In this document: piece after piece, positions 1-8,007 of the stretch | Numbering within the stretch: position 1 is the stretch's first letter | Layout: each line of letters starts with the position of its first letter | Assembly (NCBI RefSeq): GCF_010211765.1 | Contig: NZ_PDWO01000024.1 | Coordinates: 1 to 34,693 of the forward strand | DNA: 34,693 nucleotides | Source: Pseudoxanthomonas kaohsiungensis | GTDB lineage: Bacteria > Pseudomonadota > Gammaproteobacteria > Xanthomonadales > Xanthomonadaceae | Direction: 5' to 3' | Translations under genes and position numbers: made by a program | The notes under the pieces: generated by a model | Told to the model about the DNA's origin: nothing | What the model saw: the letters and a program-made list of their open reading frames with translations, nothing else | Databases searched by the model: none

Positions 1-442
1 CCCCGAATTCGCGCAGCACGCCGCGCAGCAGGTTGGTCGTGGCGGTGCGCTCGGCCTTGAGGTGTTCGCGTAGCCGGTGCAGCGCCTGGATGCCCTGTTG
101 CTCGGGTGTCTTCACCGGCACGCCGGCGATGTCACCGCAGCGGTCCGCTTCCAGTATCCCGGCCACATCGTTGCGGTCGGTCTTGTTGCCCCGCACATAC
201 GGGCGTACGTCGCGGGCGGGCAGCAACCGCACCGCATGTCCCAGGCGCTGGAAGCGCCGGGCCCAGTAATGGGCGCTGCCGCAGGCCTCCATCAGTACCC
301 GCAGCGGTGGGCGCTGCTCCAAGGCCCGGGCGAAGGCCCGGCGCGACAGGCGCTTGCGCTCCAGGACCCGGCCGCGGTCGTTGGCGAAGGCCAGCTCGAA
401 GACCTCTTTTGCCAGGTCGATGGCAACGGTACTAGCATGCAT
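1..442 (-). CDS. IS110-family transposase, N-terminal part (runs off window)
   Basis: The first 147 residues are present; the gene continues beyond base 1. The product is the RuvC-like (DEDD) half of an IS110-family recombinase, which moves an IS through a circular intermediate. Visible motifs are VAIDLAKEVFELAF with D9, LMEACGSAHYW with E52, and GNKTDRNDVAG with D89 and D92, the expected acidic tetrad. The following LHRLREHLKAER stretch fits the helical linker. The C-terminal serine domain lies outside, so integrity cannot be judged. Start: ATG at 442 has a good AGGAG about 8 nt upstream, inside a long-range hairpin. Motif spacing recalls the IS1111 branch, but I cannot place it firmly. It abuts an IS3 stub, so this is an IS accumulation spot. 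Confidence 0.85.
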   Translation of the reverse strand, partial: MHASTVAIDLAKEVFELAFANDRGRVLERKRLSRRAFARALEQRPPLRVLMEACGSAHYWARRFQRLGHAVRLLPARDVRPYVRGNKTDRNDVAGILEADRCGDIAGVPVKTPEQQGIQALHRLREHLKAERTATTNLLRGVLREFG

Positions 443-446
443 GGCG

Positions 447-527
447 TGGACTCCTCTCGTGATCCCGTGTCCCGATCCAGTATCGGTCTGGCTCATCGAA
501 GCCGTGTGGTGACGCGGGAGGAGTCCA
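447..527 (-). promoter_or_regulatory. Inverted repeat enclosing the transposase ribosome-binding site
   Basis: Perfect 10-bp inverted repeat: TGGACTCCTC at 447-456 and GAGGAGTCCA at 518-527. On the minus strand the second arm of the transcript contains the AGGAG of the transposase, so folding would occlude translation initiation. It lies in the non-coding end of the element, where IS110-group elements encode their guide (bridge) RNA; that link is only an inference. Confidence 0.5.
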
Positions 528-600
528 TCCCATCATTCAAGCCGCCGCGGGTAGTTCCTACGGTTCAGTGGACACCCTGACCAACCCTCGGAGGGCTCCC

Positions 601-744
601 ATGCCAAAGCCCGGCCCAAGAACAATCGGCCGTTACAGCGACGAGTTCGAAGTGCCGCCGTCCAGCTAAGCCAGCAACCTGGTGTGCTGGTCAGCGACGT
701 CGCCCAGTCGCTTTCCATCCAATCCTGGTGATCGTCATGCCCGA
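601..744 (+). pseudogene. IS3-family transposase orfA remnant, frameshifted and truncated
   Basis: An ATG at 601 with GGAGG upstream (589-593) opens MPKPGPRTIGRYSDEF, the usual start of one group of IS3-family OrfA proteins. The frame then stops at 669. One base lost just after the GAAGTG at about 649-654 explains this: in the next frame the sequence continues as VQLSQQPGVLVSDVAQSLSI, which matches what should follow the start (helix-turn-helix part of OrfA). Similarity ends near 720, where host sequence begins; the shifted frame stops at 742-744. This is a dead 5' stub with no orfB. Confidence 0.65.
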
Positions 745-1195
745 CCTCAATCGCATCCGGTTCGAAACCACCATCCAGGCTCCCGCGGACGTGGTGTGGC
801 ACCACATCACTTCCCTCGACAGCTACAAGCAGTGGACCTCGGCGTTCGCGGAGGGCTCGTACTTCCAGGGTTCCTGGGAGGAGGGATCGAGGATCCGCTT
901 CCTGGCGCCAAGCGGGGACGGGATGGTCTCGGAGATCGCCGAGAACCGAAGGAACGAGTTCATCTCAATCCGCCACCTCGGCTTCATCGCCGACGGTAAG
1001 GAGGACACGACGAGCGAGGCCGTGCGCGCCTGGGCGCCGGCCTACGAGAACTACACGCTCCAGCCGATACAGGGCGGCACCCGGCTCGTGATCGACCAGG
1101 ATGTTCCCGCCGAATGGGCGGAGCACCTGGGTCAGGCTTGGCCGAACGCACTGCGCCTGCTGGTTGGGCTTTGCGAGACCAGGGCTGCGAGCTGA
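737..1195 (+). CDS. SRPBCC (START/AHSA1-like) domain protein
   Basis: A 152-residue single-domain protein of the SRPBCC helix-grip fold, known for binding hydrophobic ligands. Support: the opening IRFETTIQAPADVVWHHIT followed by YKQWTSAFAEGSYFQGSW is the typical first strand, helix and W-x-x-F pattern, and the C-terminal TLQPIQGGTRLVIDQD strand pair plus final long helix (WAEHLGQAWPNALRLLV) complete the fold. No signal peptide, so cytoplasmic. I chose ATG 737 over GTG 728; neither has a clear ribosome site. The gene begins right after the IS3 stub breakpoint, so its native promoter may have been lost or replaced. The ligand or reaction is unknown. Confidence 0.75.
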   Translation: MPDLNRIRFETTIQAPADVVWHHITSLDSYKQWTSAFAEGSYFQGSWEEGSRIRFLAPSGDGMVSEIAENRRNEFISIRHLGFIADGKEDTTSEAVRAWAPAYENYTLQPIQGGTRLVIDQDVPAEWAEHLGQAWPNALRLLVGLCETRAAS

Positions 1196-1259
1196 CCCTC
1201 GCTGAACCTGATCTGCGACCGCCTTTCCGGAGGCGCGCTGGCGCCCGCCCGGACGCCCC

Positions 1260-1892
1260 TCACTCCACCCGCGTACCGAAGATCCGGTCGCCCGCATCGC
1301 CCAGGCCGGGCAGGATGTAGCCCTTCTCGTTGAGGCGCTGGTCGATCGCGGCGGTGTACACCTCCACGTCCGGGTGCGCGGCCTCCAGGTTGGCCAGGCC
1401 TTCGGGCGCGGCGACCAGGAAGATGCCCTTGATCCGGCGCGCGCCGGCGCGCTTGAGCATGTCGATGGTGGCGATTAGGGTGCCGCCGGTGGCCAGCATC
1501 GGGTCCAGGATCAGCGCGTCGCGTTCGTCCAGGCGGCCGGTCAGGCGTTCGAAGTAGGGCACCGGCTGCAGCGTTTCCTCGTCGCGCTGCAGGCCGACCA
1601 CGCTGACCTTGGCCGCCGGGATCAGTGCAAGCACGCCGGGCAGCATGCCCAGGCCGGCGCGCAGGATCGGCACCACGGTGATCTTGGCCCCTGCAATCCG
1701 CTGCACCTGCACCTCGCCGGCCCAGCCGGGCATGGTCGCCGCCTCGGTCTCCAGGTCGGCGGTGGCTTCGTAGGCGAGCAGGGTGCCCAGTTCGGTGACC
1801 AGTTCGCGGAAGCCCTTGGTGCTGAGCGCGGCGTCGCGCAGCAGGCCGATCTTGTGCTGGACCAGCGGGTGGCGGACTTCGACGGTTTTCAT
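1260..1892 (-). CDS. upp: Uracil phosphoribosyltransferase
   Basis: Converts uracil and PRPP to UMP (pyrimidine salvage, cytoplasm). 210 residues, the family's usual length. The PRPP-binding loop reads [13 protein letters not shown], and the uracil-binding C-terminus reads [28 protein letters not shown] is the other conserved block. The start is the ATG at 1892 ([16 protein letters not shown]), which matches the family N-terminus; the frame stays open 23 codons upstream but that part is not conserved. A GGAG lies about 8 nt before the ATG. It lies downstream of the TonB receptor gene on the same strand but is separated by a terminator-like hairpin, so it is probably transcribed alone. Convergent with the SRPBCC gene. 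Confidence 0.96.
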   Translation of the reverse strand: MKTVEVRHPLVQHKIGLLRDAALSTKGFRELVTELGTLLAYEATADLETEAATMPGWAGEVQVQRIAGAKITVVPILRAGLGMLPGVLALIPAAKVSVVGLQRDEETLQPVPYFERLTGRLDERDALILDPMLATGGTLIATIDMLKRAGARRIKGIFLVAAPEGLANLEAAHPDVEVYTAAIDQRLNEKGYILPGLGDAGDRIFGTRVE

Positions 1893-1959
1893 GGCAGCGG
1901 CTCCGGATGTGCGGGCAGTCTGCCTCAACGCGCCCGCGGGTTGGAAGCGCGCAAACGGC

Positions 1960-1983
1960 AAGGGCCGGCTCGCGCCGGCCCTT
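1960..1983 (-). terminator. Hairpin between the TonB receptor gene and upp
   Basis: Perfect 10-bp stem AAGGGCCGGC / GCCGGCCCTT with a four-base loop, 21 nt past the receptor stop codon. The T-run after it is short (CTTGCCGTTTG on the minus strand), so termination may be partial. Confidence 0.6.
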
Positions 1984-2004
1984 CCGTGGCCCCGCCGTCC
2001 GGGG

Positions 2005-4350
2005 TCAGAACGACCAGCGCATCACCAGCTGGTAGCGCGGGCCGGCCCACTCGGCTTCTTCCTCGTACTCGTCGAAATCCCGGTCCACCTGGTCGGCCTC
2101 GTTGTCGAACTTGCTGAAATACTCGCGCTTCTTCGCGTCCAGCAGGTTGGCGCCGCTCAGCCGCACCGAGAAGCTGTCGCCGAAGCGCTTCTCGATGAAC
2201 ACCTCCAGGTCGGCGTCGTAGGTGGTGAGCACTTCTTCGCCGAGCACGCGCGAGAACGCATCGCCCTGCTTGCGGTAGCTGGCGCCGAAGGAGGCGGCCA
2301 GGTCCGGCAGGTCCTGGATGAAGCCGACGTTGTAGACGTACCTGGCCTGGTTGTTGAAGCGGCGCTTGCCGATGAAGTCCTCGATCTCGCTGTCCAGCCA
2401 GGAGTAGTTGGCGAACACGCCGGTGTTGGGCAGGCCGATCGCGGTCAGCGGCGTGGCCAGGTCCAGCTCCACGCCCCAGACCTCGCCGTCGCCGACGTTG
2501 TCCATGGTGTAGATGAAGCTGTTCGGCTCGAACGGCACCGCCGCCTCGGCGGTGTCCTGGTCGACGCCGTTGTCGTCCATGTAGTCCTCGACGTCGTCGG
2601 CCCAGTCGTCGTAGGCGGTCTCGTTGGGCACGCCGGTGTTGACCAGCTCGATCACGTCCTTGACGTCGCGGTAGAAGAAGTTGATGCCGGCCACGCCGCG
2701 CTCGCCGAGCTGGTGCTCGAAGCCCAGGTCCAGGCCATTGGCGGTCTCCGGCTCGAGGAACGGGTTGCCGATGAAGTCGTTGTCGCCGAACTCCTCCGAC
2801 AGCAGGGCCGGGATGAGGTCGTTGAACGCAGGGCGGCGCAGGCTGCGGGCCAGCGAGAAGTTGATCCGGCTGGCCTCGGTCAGGTCCCACTTCAGGTGCG
2901 CCGACGGCAGCAGCACGTCGTAGTCCTGCGACACGGTTTCGGTGGGCTCGTCCAGGTCGGCGCGGTAGCGGATTTCGGAGTCGGTGGTCTCCCAGCGCAG
3001 GCCCGCCTCCCAGGACAGCGCGCCGGCGGCGCTGGAGAACATCAGGTAGGGGTCGAGCCGGGTTTCGTCGATCAGGCTGTGGACCACGCCGTCGGCCTCG
3101 TAGATCACCGGATCGCCTTCGTCCTCGGCCTCGAAGGCGGAGTAGACGTGGGTGGTGTCGCGCTTCTTGTCGCGGTAGTCGACGCCGAACTCCATCCGCA
3201 CCGCCGAGTCGCCGACGCTGCGCTTGTGCGCGGCCTGCAGGCTGGTCTCGCGGTCGTCCACGTCGATGTCCAGCGCCTCGGCTTCGTGCGCGTCCCACTC
3301 CCCGTCGACGAACTCGATCTTTTCCTCGCTCTCGTTGCTGCGGTCCTTGAAGCCGGCATACTTGATGCCGAACTCGGTGGTGCCGCCGGCCATGTCCTGC
3401 GCGTACTCGACGCCCAGGCCCCAGTTGGACTGGTCGACCTCGGTCAAGCCCGGTACGTCGGAGGTCACGACCTCGTCGCCGTCGTATTCCTCCTCGTGGG
3501 ACACCTCGACCTGCTCGCGGTCGGTCTTCACGTAGAAGCCGTCGATCGACACCCGGCCGGTCTGGCCGACATCGGTGGTGTAGGACACGTTGCCCGAGTA
3601 GTCCTGGCCGTCGCGCGTGTCGGTCTGGTCTTCCCAGGACACGAGGTTCCTGTCGTCGGGGTTGTCGAAGCGGTCGCTGCGCTTGACCTTGGGGTTGTAG
3701 CGGTCCTGCACGTTGAAGCCGGCCAGGAAGCGGCCGCCCAGCGCCGCGCCGGAGGCCACGCCGCCGAAGGTCGGCTGCACTTCGCCGTCGTCGTAGCGCA
3801 TCGCGCCCACGCGCAGGTAGGCGCCGTCGAACTCGTAGGCATCGCGCAGGATGATGTTGATCGCACCGGCGATCGCGTCGCCGGAGCGGTTGGCGCTGCC
3901 GGAGCGGATGATCTCGATCCGCTCGACCATCTCGGCCGGGATCCGGTCCACCCAGAACGAGCGGTCGTCGCCGGCGCCGGGCACGTCCTTGCCGTTGATC
4001 AGCACGCGGGTGTAGCCCGGCGCCAGGCCGCGCAGCTGCACGGCGTCGTATTCCAGCACGTCGGAGACGAACACCGCGCTGGGCAGCCGCTTGATCATGT
4101 CGCCCACGGTGGATGGCTCAAAGCGCTGGAAGTACTCCAGGTCGTAGGAGAGCACCGGGGCGATGTCGGTGGTGCGGTTGCGGTAGGTGATCTCGCCCTG
4201 CACCACCACGGTGTCGAGCTGGCGCGGCTCGCCGGCCGGATCGGCGGCGCCGTCCGGCGAGGCGGAGTAGGCGAACGCGGCGCCCGCGGGCAACAGGGCG
4301 GCGCAGGCGATGGCGTGTGACAGGCCGATGGTCAGGGCGTGGCGTTTCAT
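2005..4350 (-). CDS. TonB-dependent outer-membrane receptor
   Basis: A 781-residue outer-membrane gated channel importing a bulky substrate with TonB-ExbBD energy. The signal peptide (start [15 protein letters not shown], cleaved after GAAFA) is followed by a TonB-box-like DTVVVQG, a plug domain (about residues 45-165, with [20 protein letters not shown] and [15 protein letters not shown]) and a beta barrel ending in the aromatic RWSF. ATG 4350 is chosen because it alone gives a signal peptide. The barrel loops are unusually rich in Asp and Glu, which would suit metal-complexed or cationic ligands. It is divergent from a phytase-like lipoprotein gene and two further exported phosphatase genes; such pairings suggest uptake of inositol phosphates or their products. 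Substrate is inferred from context only. Confidence 0.92.
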   Translation of the reverse strand: MKRHALTIGLSHAIACAALLPAGAAFAYSASPDGAADPAGEPRQLDTVVVQGEITYRNRTTDIAPVLSYDLEYFQRFEPSTVGDMIKRLPSAVFVSDVLEYDAVQLRGLAPGYTRVLINGKDVPGAGDDRSFWVDRIPAEMVERIEIIRSGSANRSGDAIAGAINIILRDAYEFDGAYLRVGAMRYDDGEVQPTFGGVASGAALGGRFLAGFNVQDRYNPKVKRSDRFDNPDDRNLVSWEDQTDTRDGQDYSGNVSYTTDVGQTGRVSIDGFYVKTDREQVEVSHEEEYDGDEVVTSDVPGLTEVDQSNWGLGVEYAQDMAGGTTEFGIKYAGFKDRSNESEEKIEFVDGEWDAHEAEALDIDVDDRETSLQAAHKRSVGDSAVRMEFGVDYRDKKRDTTHVYSAFEAEDEGDPVIYEADGVVHSLIDETRLDPYLMFSSAAGALSWEAGLRWETTDSEIRYRADLDEPTETVSQDYDVLLPSAHLKWDLTEASRINFSLARSLRRPAFNDLIPALLSEEFGDNDFIGNPFLEPETANGLDLGFEHQLGERGVAGINFFYRDVKDVIELVNTGVPNETAYDDWADDVEDYMDDNGVDQDTAEAAVPFEPNSFIYTMDNVGDGEVWGVELDLATPLTAIGLPNTGVFANYSWLDSEIEDFIGKRRFNNQARYVYNVGFIQDLPDLAASFGASYRKQGDAFSRVLGEEVLTTYDADLEVFIEKRFGDSFSVRLSGANLLDAKKREYFSKFDNEADQVDRDFDEYEEEAEWAGPRYQLVMRWSF

Positions 4351-4402
4351 CTGCAGGGAAGTTCCGTGGGGTGGAAAATGAACGGAACTTTCACCCGGCG
4401 AT

Positions 4403-4420
4403 GTGGCACCCATGTGACAC
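4403..4420 (-). promoter_or_regulatory. Candidate PHO box facing the TonB receptor gene
   Basis: Read on the minus strand: GTGTCAC-ATGG-GTGCCAC, two 7-mers separated by 4 bases, an 11-base period as in PhoB sites (consensus CTGTCAT-N4-CTGTCAY). First half 6 of 7, second 5 of 7. No convincing -10 is visible downstream, so this is a hypothesis. Confidence 0.35.
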
Positions 4421-4458
4421 GCAACCGCGCTGTCATCCGCGCATCGCACTACTCGCGA

Positions 4459-4476
4459 TTGTCACAATTGCTTCAT
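4459..4476 (+). promoter_or_regulatory. Candidate PHO box facing the phytase-like gene
   Basis: TTGTCAC-AATT-GCTTCAT has the 7-4-7 layout and an AT-rich spacer of a PhoB site; the first half is good, the second fair (4 of 7). An isolated perfect half site CTGTCAT sits at 4430-4436. It is 46 bases before the phytase-like start. A weak -10 (TAGCAT, 4476-4481) touches the site, closer than in classical pho promoters. Confidence 0.35.
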
Positions 4477-4521
4477 AGCATGCCTCGCATTTCTTCGAAC
4501 CTTCGCAAAGGGGACCGCTGC

Positions 4522-5679
4522 ATGGACTTCCGCTTCCTGGTGCCGACGCTCGCGCTTGCGCTTGCCGCCTGTTCGGCCGAACCGCCCGCGCCGGCTGCGA
4601 CTCCGGTTGCGGCTCCGGCTCCGGCCGACGCGCGCGAGCCCGACGAGTACGAGGCTGACGACGTCCTGTTGCGGGACCATGACGTTGCGCACGTGGTGGT
4701 GAAGGAAGCCTTCGTGACCCCGGCCACGCCGGAGGAGAACATCGATTCGCCGGCCAGCTGGCTGCAGGACGGCAAGCGCATGCTGGTGGCCTCCGCCAAG
4801 GCGACCGACCAGCTGGTCGTCTACGACGGCGATACCGGCCAGCGCCTGCGCACGGTCGGCGGCACCGGCACCGCACTGGGCCAGCTGCAGCGCCCCAATG
4901 GCGTGGCCACCATCGACGACCGCTACCTGTTCGTGGTCGAGCGCGACAACCGCCGCGTGCAGATGTTCCAGCTGCCGGACTTCACCCCGCTGCTGGCCTT
5001 CGGTGCCGACGCGCTGCAGCAGCCGTACGGTTTGTGGGTGCAGCCGAAGGGCGAGGGTTACGAGGTGCTGGTCAGCGACGCGTACATGGCCGGCGAGGAC
5101 GCGCAGGGCGAGGACATCATCCCGCCGCTGGCGCAGCTGGACAGGCGCTTCCGTCGCTATGAATTGACCCAGGCCGGCGGCAAGTGGACGGCGCGCGATG
5201 CCGGTGCCTTCGGCGATACCGGCGCGGCCGGGGCGATCCGCGTGCCCGAGTCGCTGTTCGGCGACGCGGCCAACAACCGCCTGCTGGTGGCCGAGGAGGA
5301 CGTGCCGACCGGCACCCTGCTGCGCGAGTACGACCTGCAGGGCCGCTACCTCGGGCGCGACGTCGGCAAGGGCCAGTACGTGGCCCAGGCCGAGGGCATC
5401 GCCCTGATGCGTTGCGCCGACGGCAGCGGCTGGTGGGTGGCCAGCGACCAGTTCGCCGACCGCACGGTGTTCCACCTGTTCGATCGCCGGAGCCTGGCGC
5501 ATGTGGGTTCGTTCGCCGGCGAGGTGGCCGGGCTGACCGATGGCGTGTGGCTGGACGAGCGCGGCGATGCGCGCTTCCCGCAGGGCGTGCTCTACGCCTC
5601 GCACCTGGACCTGGGCGTGGCCGCGTTCGACTGGCGCGATATCGCCGCGGCGCTGGAGCTGCCGGAGTGCGCGCGTTGA
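4522..5679 (+). CDS. Beta-propeller phytase-like lipoprotein
   Basis: 385 residues, best explained as a beta-propeller (Bacillus-type, calcium-dependent) phytase relative, hydrolysing phytate or other inositol phosphates at the outer membrane. The signal peptide ends in lipobox LAAC with C17 followed by Ser, favouring outer-membrane sorting; an Ala/Pro-rich linker follows. Blocks matching the phytase fold, in order: ENIDSPASW (about 72-80), LVVYDGDTGQRLRTVG (98-113), QRPNGVA, QQPYGLWV, RFRRYELTQ, LLVAEEDVPTG, AQAEGIALMRCADGSGWWVAS and LTDGVWLDERGD. Acidic positions equivalent to calcium ligands (AEED, the E of AEGI, the D of LTDG) are kept. ATG 4522 has AAAGGGGA 8 nt upstream. It heads a run with a secreted phosphatase and pyrophosphatase. 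A generic six-bladed NHL-type propeller is the alternative. Confidence 0.75.
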   Translation: MDFRFLVPTLALALAACSAEPPAPAATPVAAPAPADAREPDEYEADDVLLRDHDVAHVVVKEAFVTPATPEENIDSPASWLQDGKRMLVASAKATDQLVVYDGDTGQRLRTVGGTGTALGQLQRPNGVATIDDRYLFVVERDNRRVQMFQLPDFTPLLAFGADALQQPYGLWVQPKGEGYEVLVSDAYMAGEDAQGEDIIPPLAQLDRRFRRYELTQAGGKWTARDAGAFGDTGAAGAIRVPESLFGDAANNRLLVAEEDVPTGTLLREYDLQGRYLGRDVGKGQYVAQAEGIALMRCADGSGWWVASDQFADRTVFHLFDRRSLAHVGSFAGEVAGLTDGVWLDERGDARFPQGVLYASHLDLGVAAFDWRDIAAALELPECAR

Positions 5680-5687
5680 GCCGGGGC

Positions 5688-7055
5688 ATGCCACTGCGCG
5701 CGCTGTTCGGCCTGCTGCTGTGCGCCGGCTGCGCGCCGCTGTCGGCGCAGGACGCCACGCGCGCGCCGGAGCCGAACACCCGCGTGCCGGCCGGCGTCGT
5801 GCGTTATGCGCCGAGCGTGTTCCCCGACCGCATCGTGCTGTCGCCGGCGCAGGACGCCGCCCATGGCTTCGCGGTGGCCTGGCGCACCGACGCGACGGTG
5901 GCCGCGCCCGTGCTGGAGATCGTGACGGCCGGCGATTCGCCGGACATGGGTACGCCGCGGCAGGTGCGGGCCAGCTCGCGCGAGCTGCGCACCGAGAACG
6001 GCATCGCGCGCCACCACCGCGCCGACGTGGACGGCCTGCTGGCCGACACCCTGTACGCCTGGCGCGTGCAGGGCGGCGGCACCTGGAGCGCATGGCACCA
6101 CGCCCGCACCGCGCCGGCGCCGGGCGCGCCGCTGGCGCTGCTGTATTTCGGCGACACCCAGAACAAGAACGTCAGCCTGACCACGCGCGTGGTCCGCGAG
6201 GCGATGCGCCACGCCCCCGACGCGCGGCTGGCGCTGTTCGCGGGCGACCTGGTCAGCGGTGGCGATGGCGAGGACGACAACGAATGGGGCGAGTGGTTCG
6301 AGGCCAACGAATCGCTGCCGACCTCGATGGCGGTGGCGCCGGCGCCGGGCAACCACGAGTACTTCGAGGAGTTCGAGGACACGCCGCGGGAACGCCGGGT
6401 CCTCGGCGCGCACTGGCCGCTGCAGTTCGCGCTGCCCGGCAATGGCGCGCCGGGCGCGGAGCGGACCAGTTACTGGTTCGACTACCAGGACGTCCGCGTG
6501 GCGGTGATCGATGGCACCTCGGCGCTGGACCTGGGCACGGCGCAGGCACAGGCGCGCTGGCTCGACGGGGTGCTGGCGGCCAGTCCGCACCGCTGGAACA
6601 TCGTGGTCACCCACCAGCCGTTCTACTCGCCGCGCGCCGGTCGCGACAATGCGTTGCTGCGCAAGCACCTGCTGCCGGTGATCCGGCGGCATGCGGTGGA
6701 CCTGGTGCTGCAGGGCCACGACCATGTCTACGGCCGGCGCCTGCCGGGCGAAGCGCCGACGCCGGTGTTCGTGGTCTCGGTGGCGGGTGCCAAGCAGTAC
6801 CGGCTGTCGGAGCAGGCGCAACGGACCATGCGTCCGGTGGCCGAGGATACGCAGCTGTTCCAGGTCGTCCGCATCGATGGCGCGCACCTGCGCTACGAGG
6901 CGCGCACCGCCACCGGGCGCCTGTACGACGCATTCGAGCTGCGCGACGACGGCAGTGCGAAATCGCTGGTGGACCTGCCGGAGGGGCGCATCGACGAGCG
7001 CCGGTGCGAGCGCGCGAAGACGCTGAAGGGGCGCGCGGACCGGTGCTGGGAATAG
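5688..7055 (+). CDS. Exported calcineurin-like (purple acid phosphatase-type) phosphoesterase
   Basis: 455-residue binuclear-metal phosphatase for phosphomonoesters, exported. The N-terminus MPLRALFGLLLCAGCAPLSAQ is a signal peptide, either lipoprotein-type (C15, imperfect lipobox) or cut after LSAQ. A fibronectin-like N-terminal domain (about 40-140, with FAVAWRTDATVAAP and TLYAWRVQGG) precedes the catalytic domain, the layout of purple acid phosphatases. All metal motifs are present: GDTQ (D156), AGDL (D187), GNHE (N222, H223), VTHQ (H309) and GHDH (H344, H346). It starts 8 nt after the phytase-like stop; an in-frame TTG at 5676 overlapping that stop is an alternative start. The short spacing implies co-transcription and a shared role in organophosphate use. 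Confidence 0.88.
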   Translation: MPLRALFGLLLCAGCAPLSAQDATRAPEPNTRVPAGVVRYAPSVFPDRIVLSPAQDAAHGFAVAWRTDATVAAPVLEIVTAGDSPDMGTPRQVRASSRELRTENGIARHHRADVDGLLADTLYAWRVQGGGTWSAWHHARTAPAPGAPLALLYFGDTQNKNVSLTTRVVREAMRHAPDARLALFAGDLVSGGDGEDDNEWGEWFEANESLPTSMAVAPAPGNHEYFEEFEDTPRERRVLGAHWPLQFALPGNGAPGAERTSYWFDYQDVRVAVIDGTSALDLGTAQAQARWLDGVLAASPHRWNIVVTHQPFYSPRAGRDNALLRKHLLPVIRRHAVDLVLQGHDHVYGRRLPGEAPTPVFVVSVAGAKQYRLSEQAQRTMRPVAEDTQLFQVVRIDGAHLRYEARTATGRLYDAFELRDDGSAKSLVDLPEGRIDERRCERAKTLKGRADRCWE

Positions 7056-7102
7056 GCGCCGGGGCCCGCTTCGAATCTCATTTTTTTGCTGACGAGGACG
7101 CC

Positions 7103-7720
7103 ATGTCGATTCCGTTCCGGCGCCTGCCGGCCTTCGTGATGCTGCTTCTGCTGCCGGTGGTCGCGGCCTGGGCACGCGATGCGCACGTGGGCCATCCGTT
7201 CCTGGCCACGCAGCCGGCGCAGGCGCCGGCGGAGGTGCTGCTGGCGGTGGAGATTCCCGCAGGCAGCTCGATCAAGTACGAGATCGGCGACGATGGCCTG
7301 GTGTTCGTCGACCGGGTGCTGTCGATGCCGGTCGCCTATCCGGCCAACTATGGTTCGATGCCGCGCACGCTGGCCGGCGACGGCGATCCGCTCGACGCGC
7401 TGGTGCTGACCCGGCAGCCGCTGCATCCGGGCGTGCTGGTCCGCTTCCGCCCGGTCGCGGTGCTGCGCATGACCGACAAGGGCGAGCAGGACGAGAAGAT
7501 CATCGGCGTGCCGGTCGACCAGGTCGATCCCACCTATGCCGGCATCCGCGACGTGACCGACCTGCCGGCGATCGAGCGGCAGCGGATCGAGGCGTTCTTC
7601 CGGGTCTACAAGGACCTGCCGGAAGGCGGCAATGCGGTGCGGCTGGCCGGGTGGGGCGACGCCGCCGAGGCGCGCGCGCGGGTGGCGGAGTCGCTGGCGC
7701 GGTTCGCCAGCGGGGACTAG
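7103..7720 (+). CDS. ppa: Family I inorganic pyrophosphatase with signal peptide (periplasmic)
   Basis: Hydrolyses pyrophosphate to phosphate. The body (about residues 55-205) aligns with cytoplasmic E. coli Ppa: SSIKYEIGDDGLVFVDRVL, YPANYGSMPRTL, the DGDPLDAL metal signature, and MTDKGEQDEKIIGVP, so catalytic acids and lysines are kept. Unlike housekeeping Ppa, it begins with a clear export signal (FRRLPAFVMLLLLPVVAAWA) and a short linker, placing it in the periplasm. 205 residues against about 175 for the cytoplasmic enzyme. ATG 7103 has GAGG upstream; the gap to the phosphatase gene is 47 nt, so it is probably the last gene of the same operon. A periplasmic role is to finish phosphate release from PPi made or met outside the cytoplasm. 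Confidence 0.9.
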   Translation: MSIPFRRLPAFVMLLLLPVVAAWARDAHVGHPFLATQPAQAPAEVLLAVEIPAGSSIKYEIGDDGLVFVDRVLSMPVAYPANYGSMPRTLAGDGDPLDALVLTRQPLHPGVLVRFRPVAVLRMTDKGEQDEKIIGVPVDQVDPTYAGIRDVTDLPAIERQRIEAFFRVYKDLPEGGNAVRLAGWGDAAEARARVAESLARFASGD

Positions 7721-7779
7721 CGGCGGGGTGCGATGGCACCGGCCTGCTTCCGGCAGCGAGCGAAGGCAGGGCAACCATG

Positions 7780-7827
7780 ACCGCAACCGCAACCGCAACC
7801 ACAACCACAACCGCAACCGCAACCGCA
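7780..7827 (+). repeat. ACCGCA hexamer array, 8 units
   Basis: Eight tandem hexamers; units 4 and 5 are ACCACA, the rest ACCGCA. Flanks (ATG before, GGAGCGCC after) match those of the 22-unit array at 14049-14180. Confidence 0.95.
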
Positions 7828-7860
7828 GGAGCGCCGGTGGTGGTCGGCTTCGGCGGGAGC

Positions 7861-7965
7861 CGCGATGGGCCGGAAGTGTCGCGGCCGGATCGGCGGCACG
7901 TCCCTGTGCCGACGATCCGGCGCGGACATCCTTGTCCGCTCCCGCGACACCCCCGGCCCATCGCG
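7861..7965. repeat. Palindrome A, copy 1
   Basis: 105-bp element closed by an outer stem of CGCGATGGGCCGG / CCGGCCCATCGCG plus TGTCGCGG / CCGCGACA, with a 3-base internal bulge. Inside are two arms: a nested hairpin (GCCGGATC / GATCCGGC around GGCAC / GTGCC) and GCGGAC / GTCCGC. This would fold like a two-armed cruciform. Confidence 0.85.
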
Positions 7966-8007
7966 TCTTCGGGGGACTTTCGGGTCGCGTCTCCGCTCCG
8001 CATGTGT

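Noticed and set aside
1196-1259. Terminator between the convergent SRPBCC and upp genes
   Set aside because: Only weak GC pairing and no T-run on either strand.
1783-4320. 845-codon open frame on the plus strand opposite the TonB receptor
   Set aside because: Shadow frame caused by GC bias. The minus-strand receptor has a signal peptide, plug motifs and C-terminal Phe; the plus frame is low-complexity Val/Ala/Gly/His with no domain.
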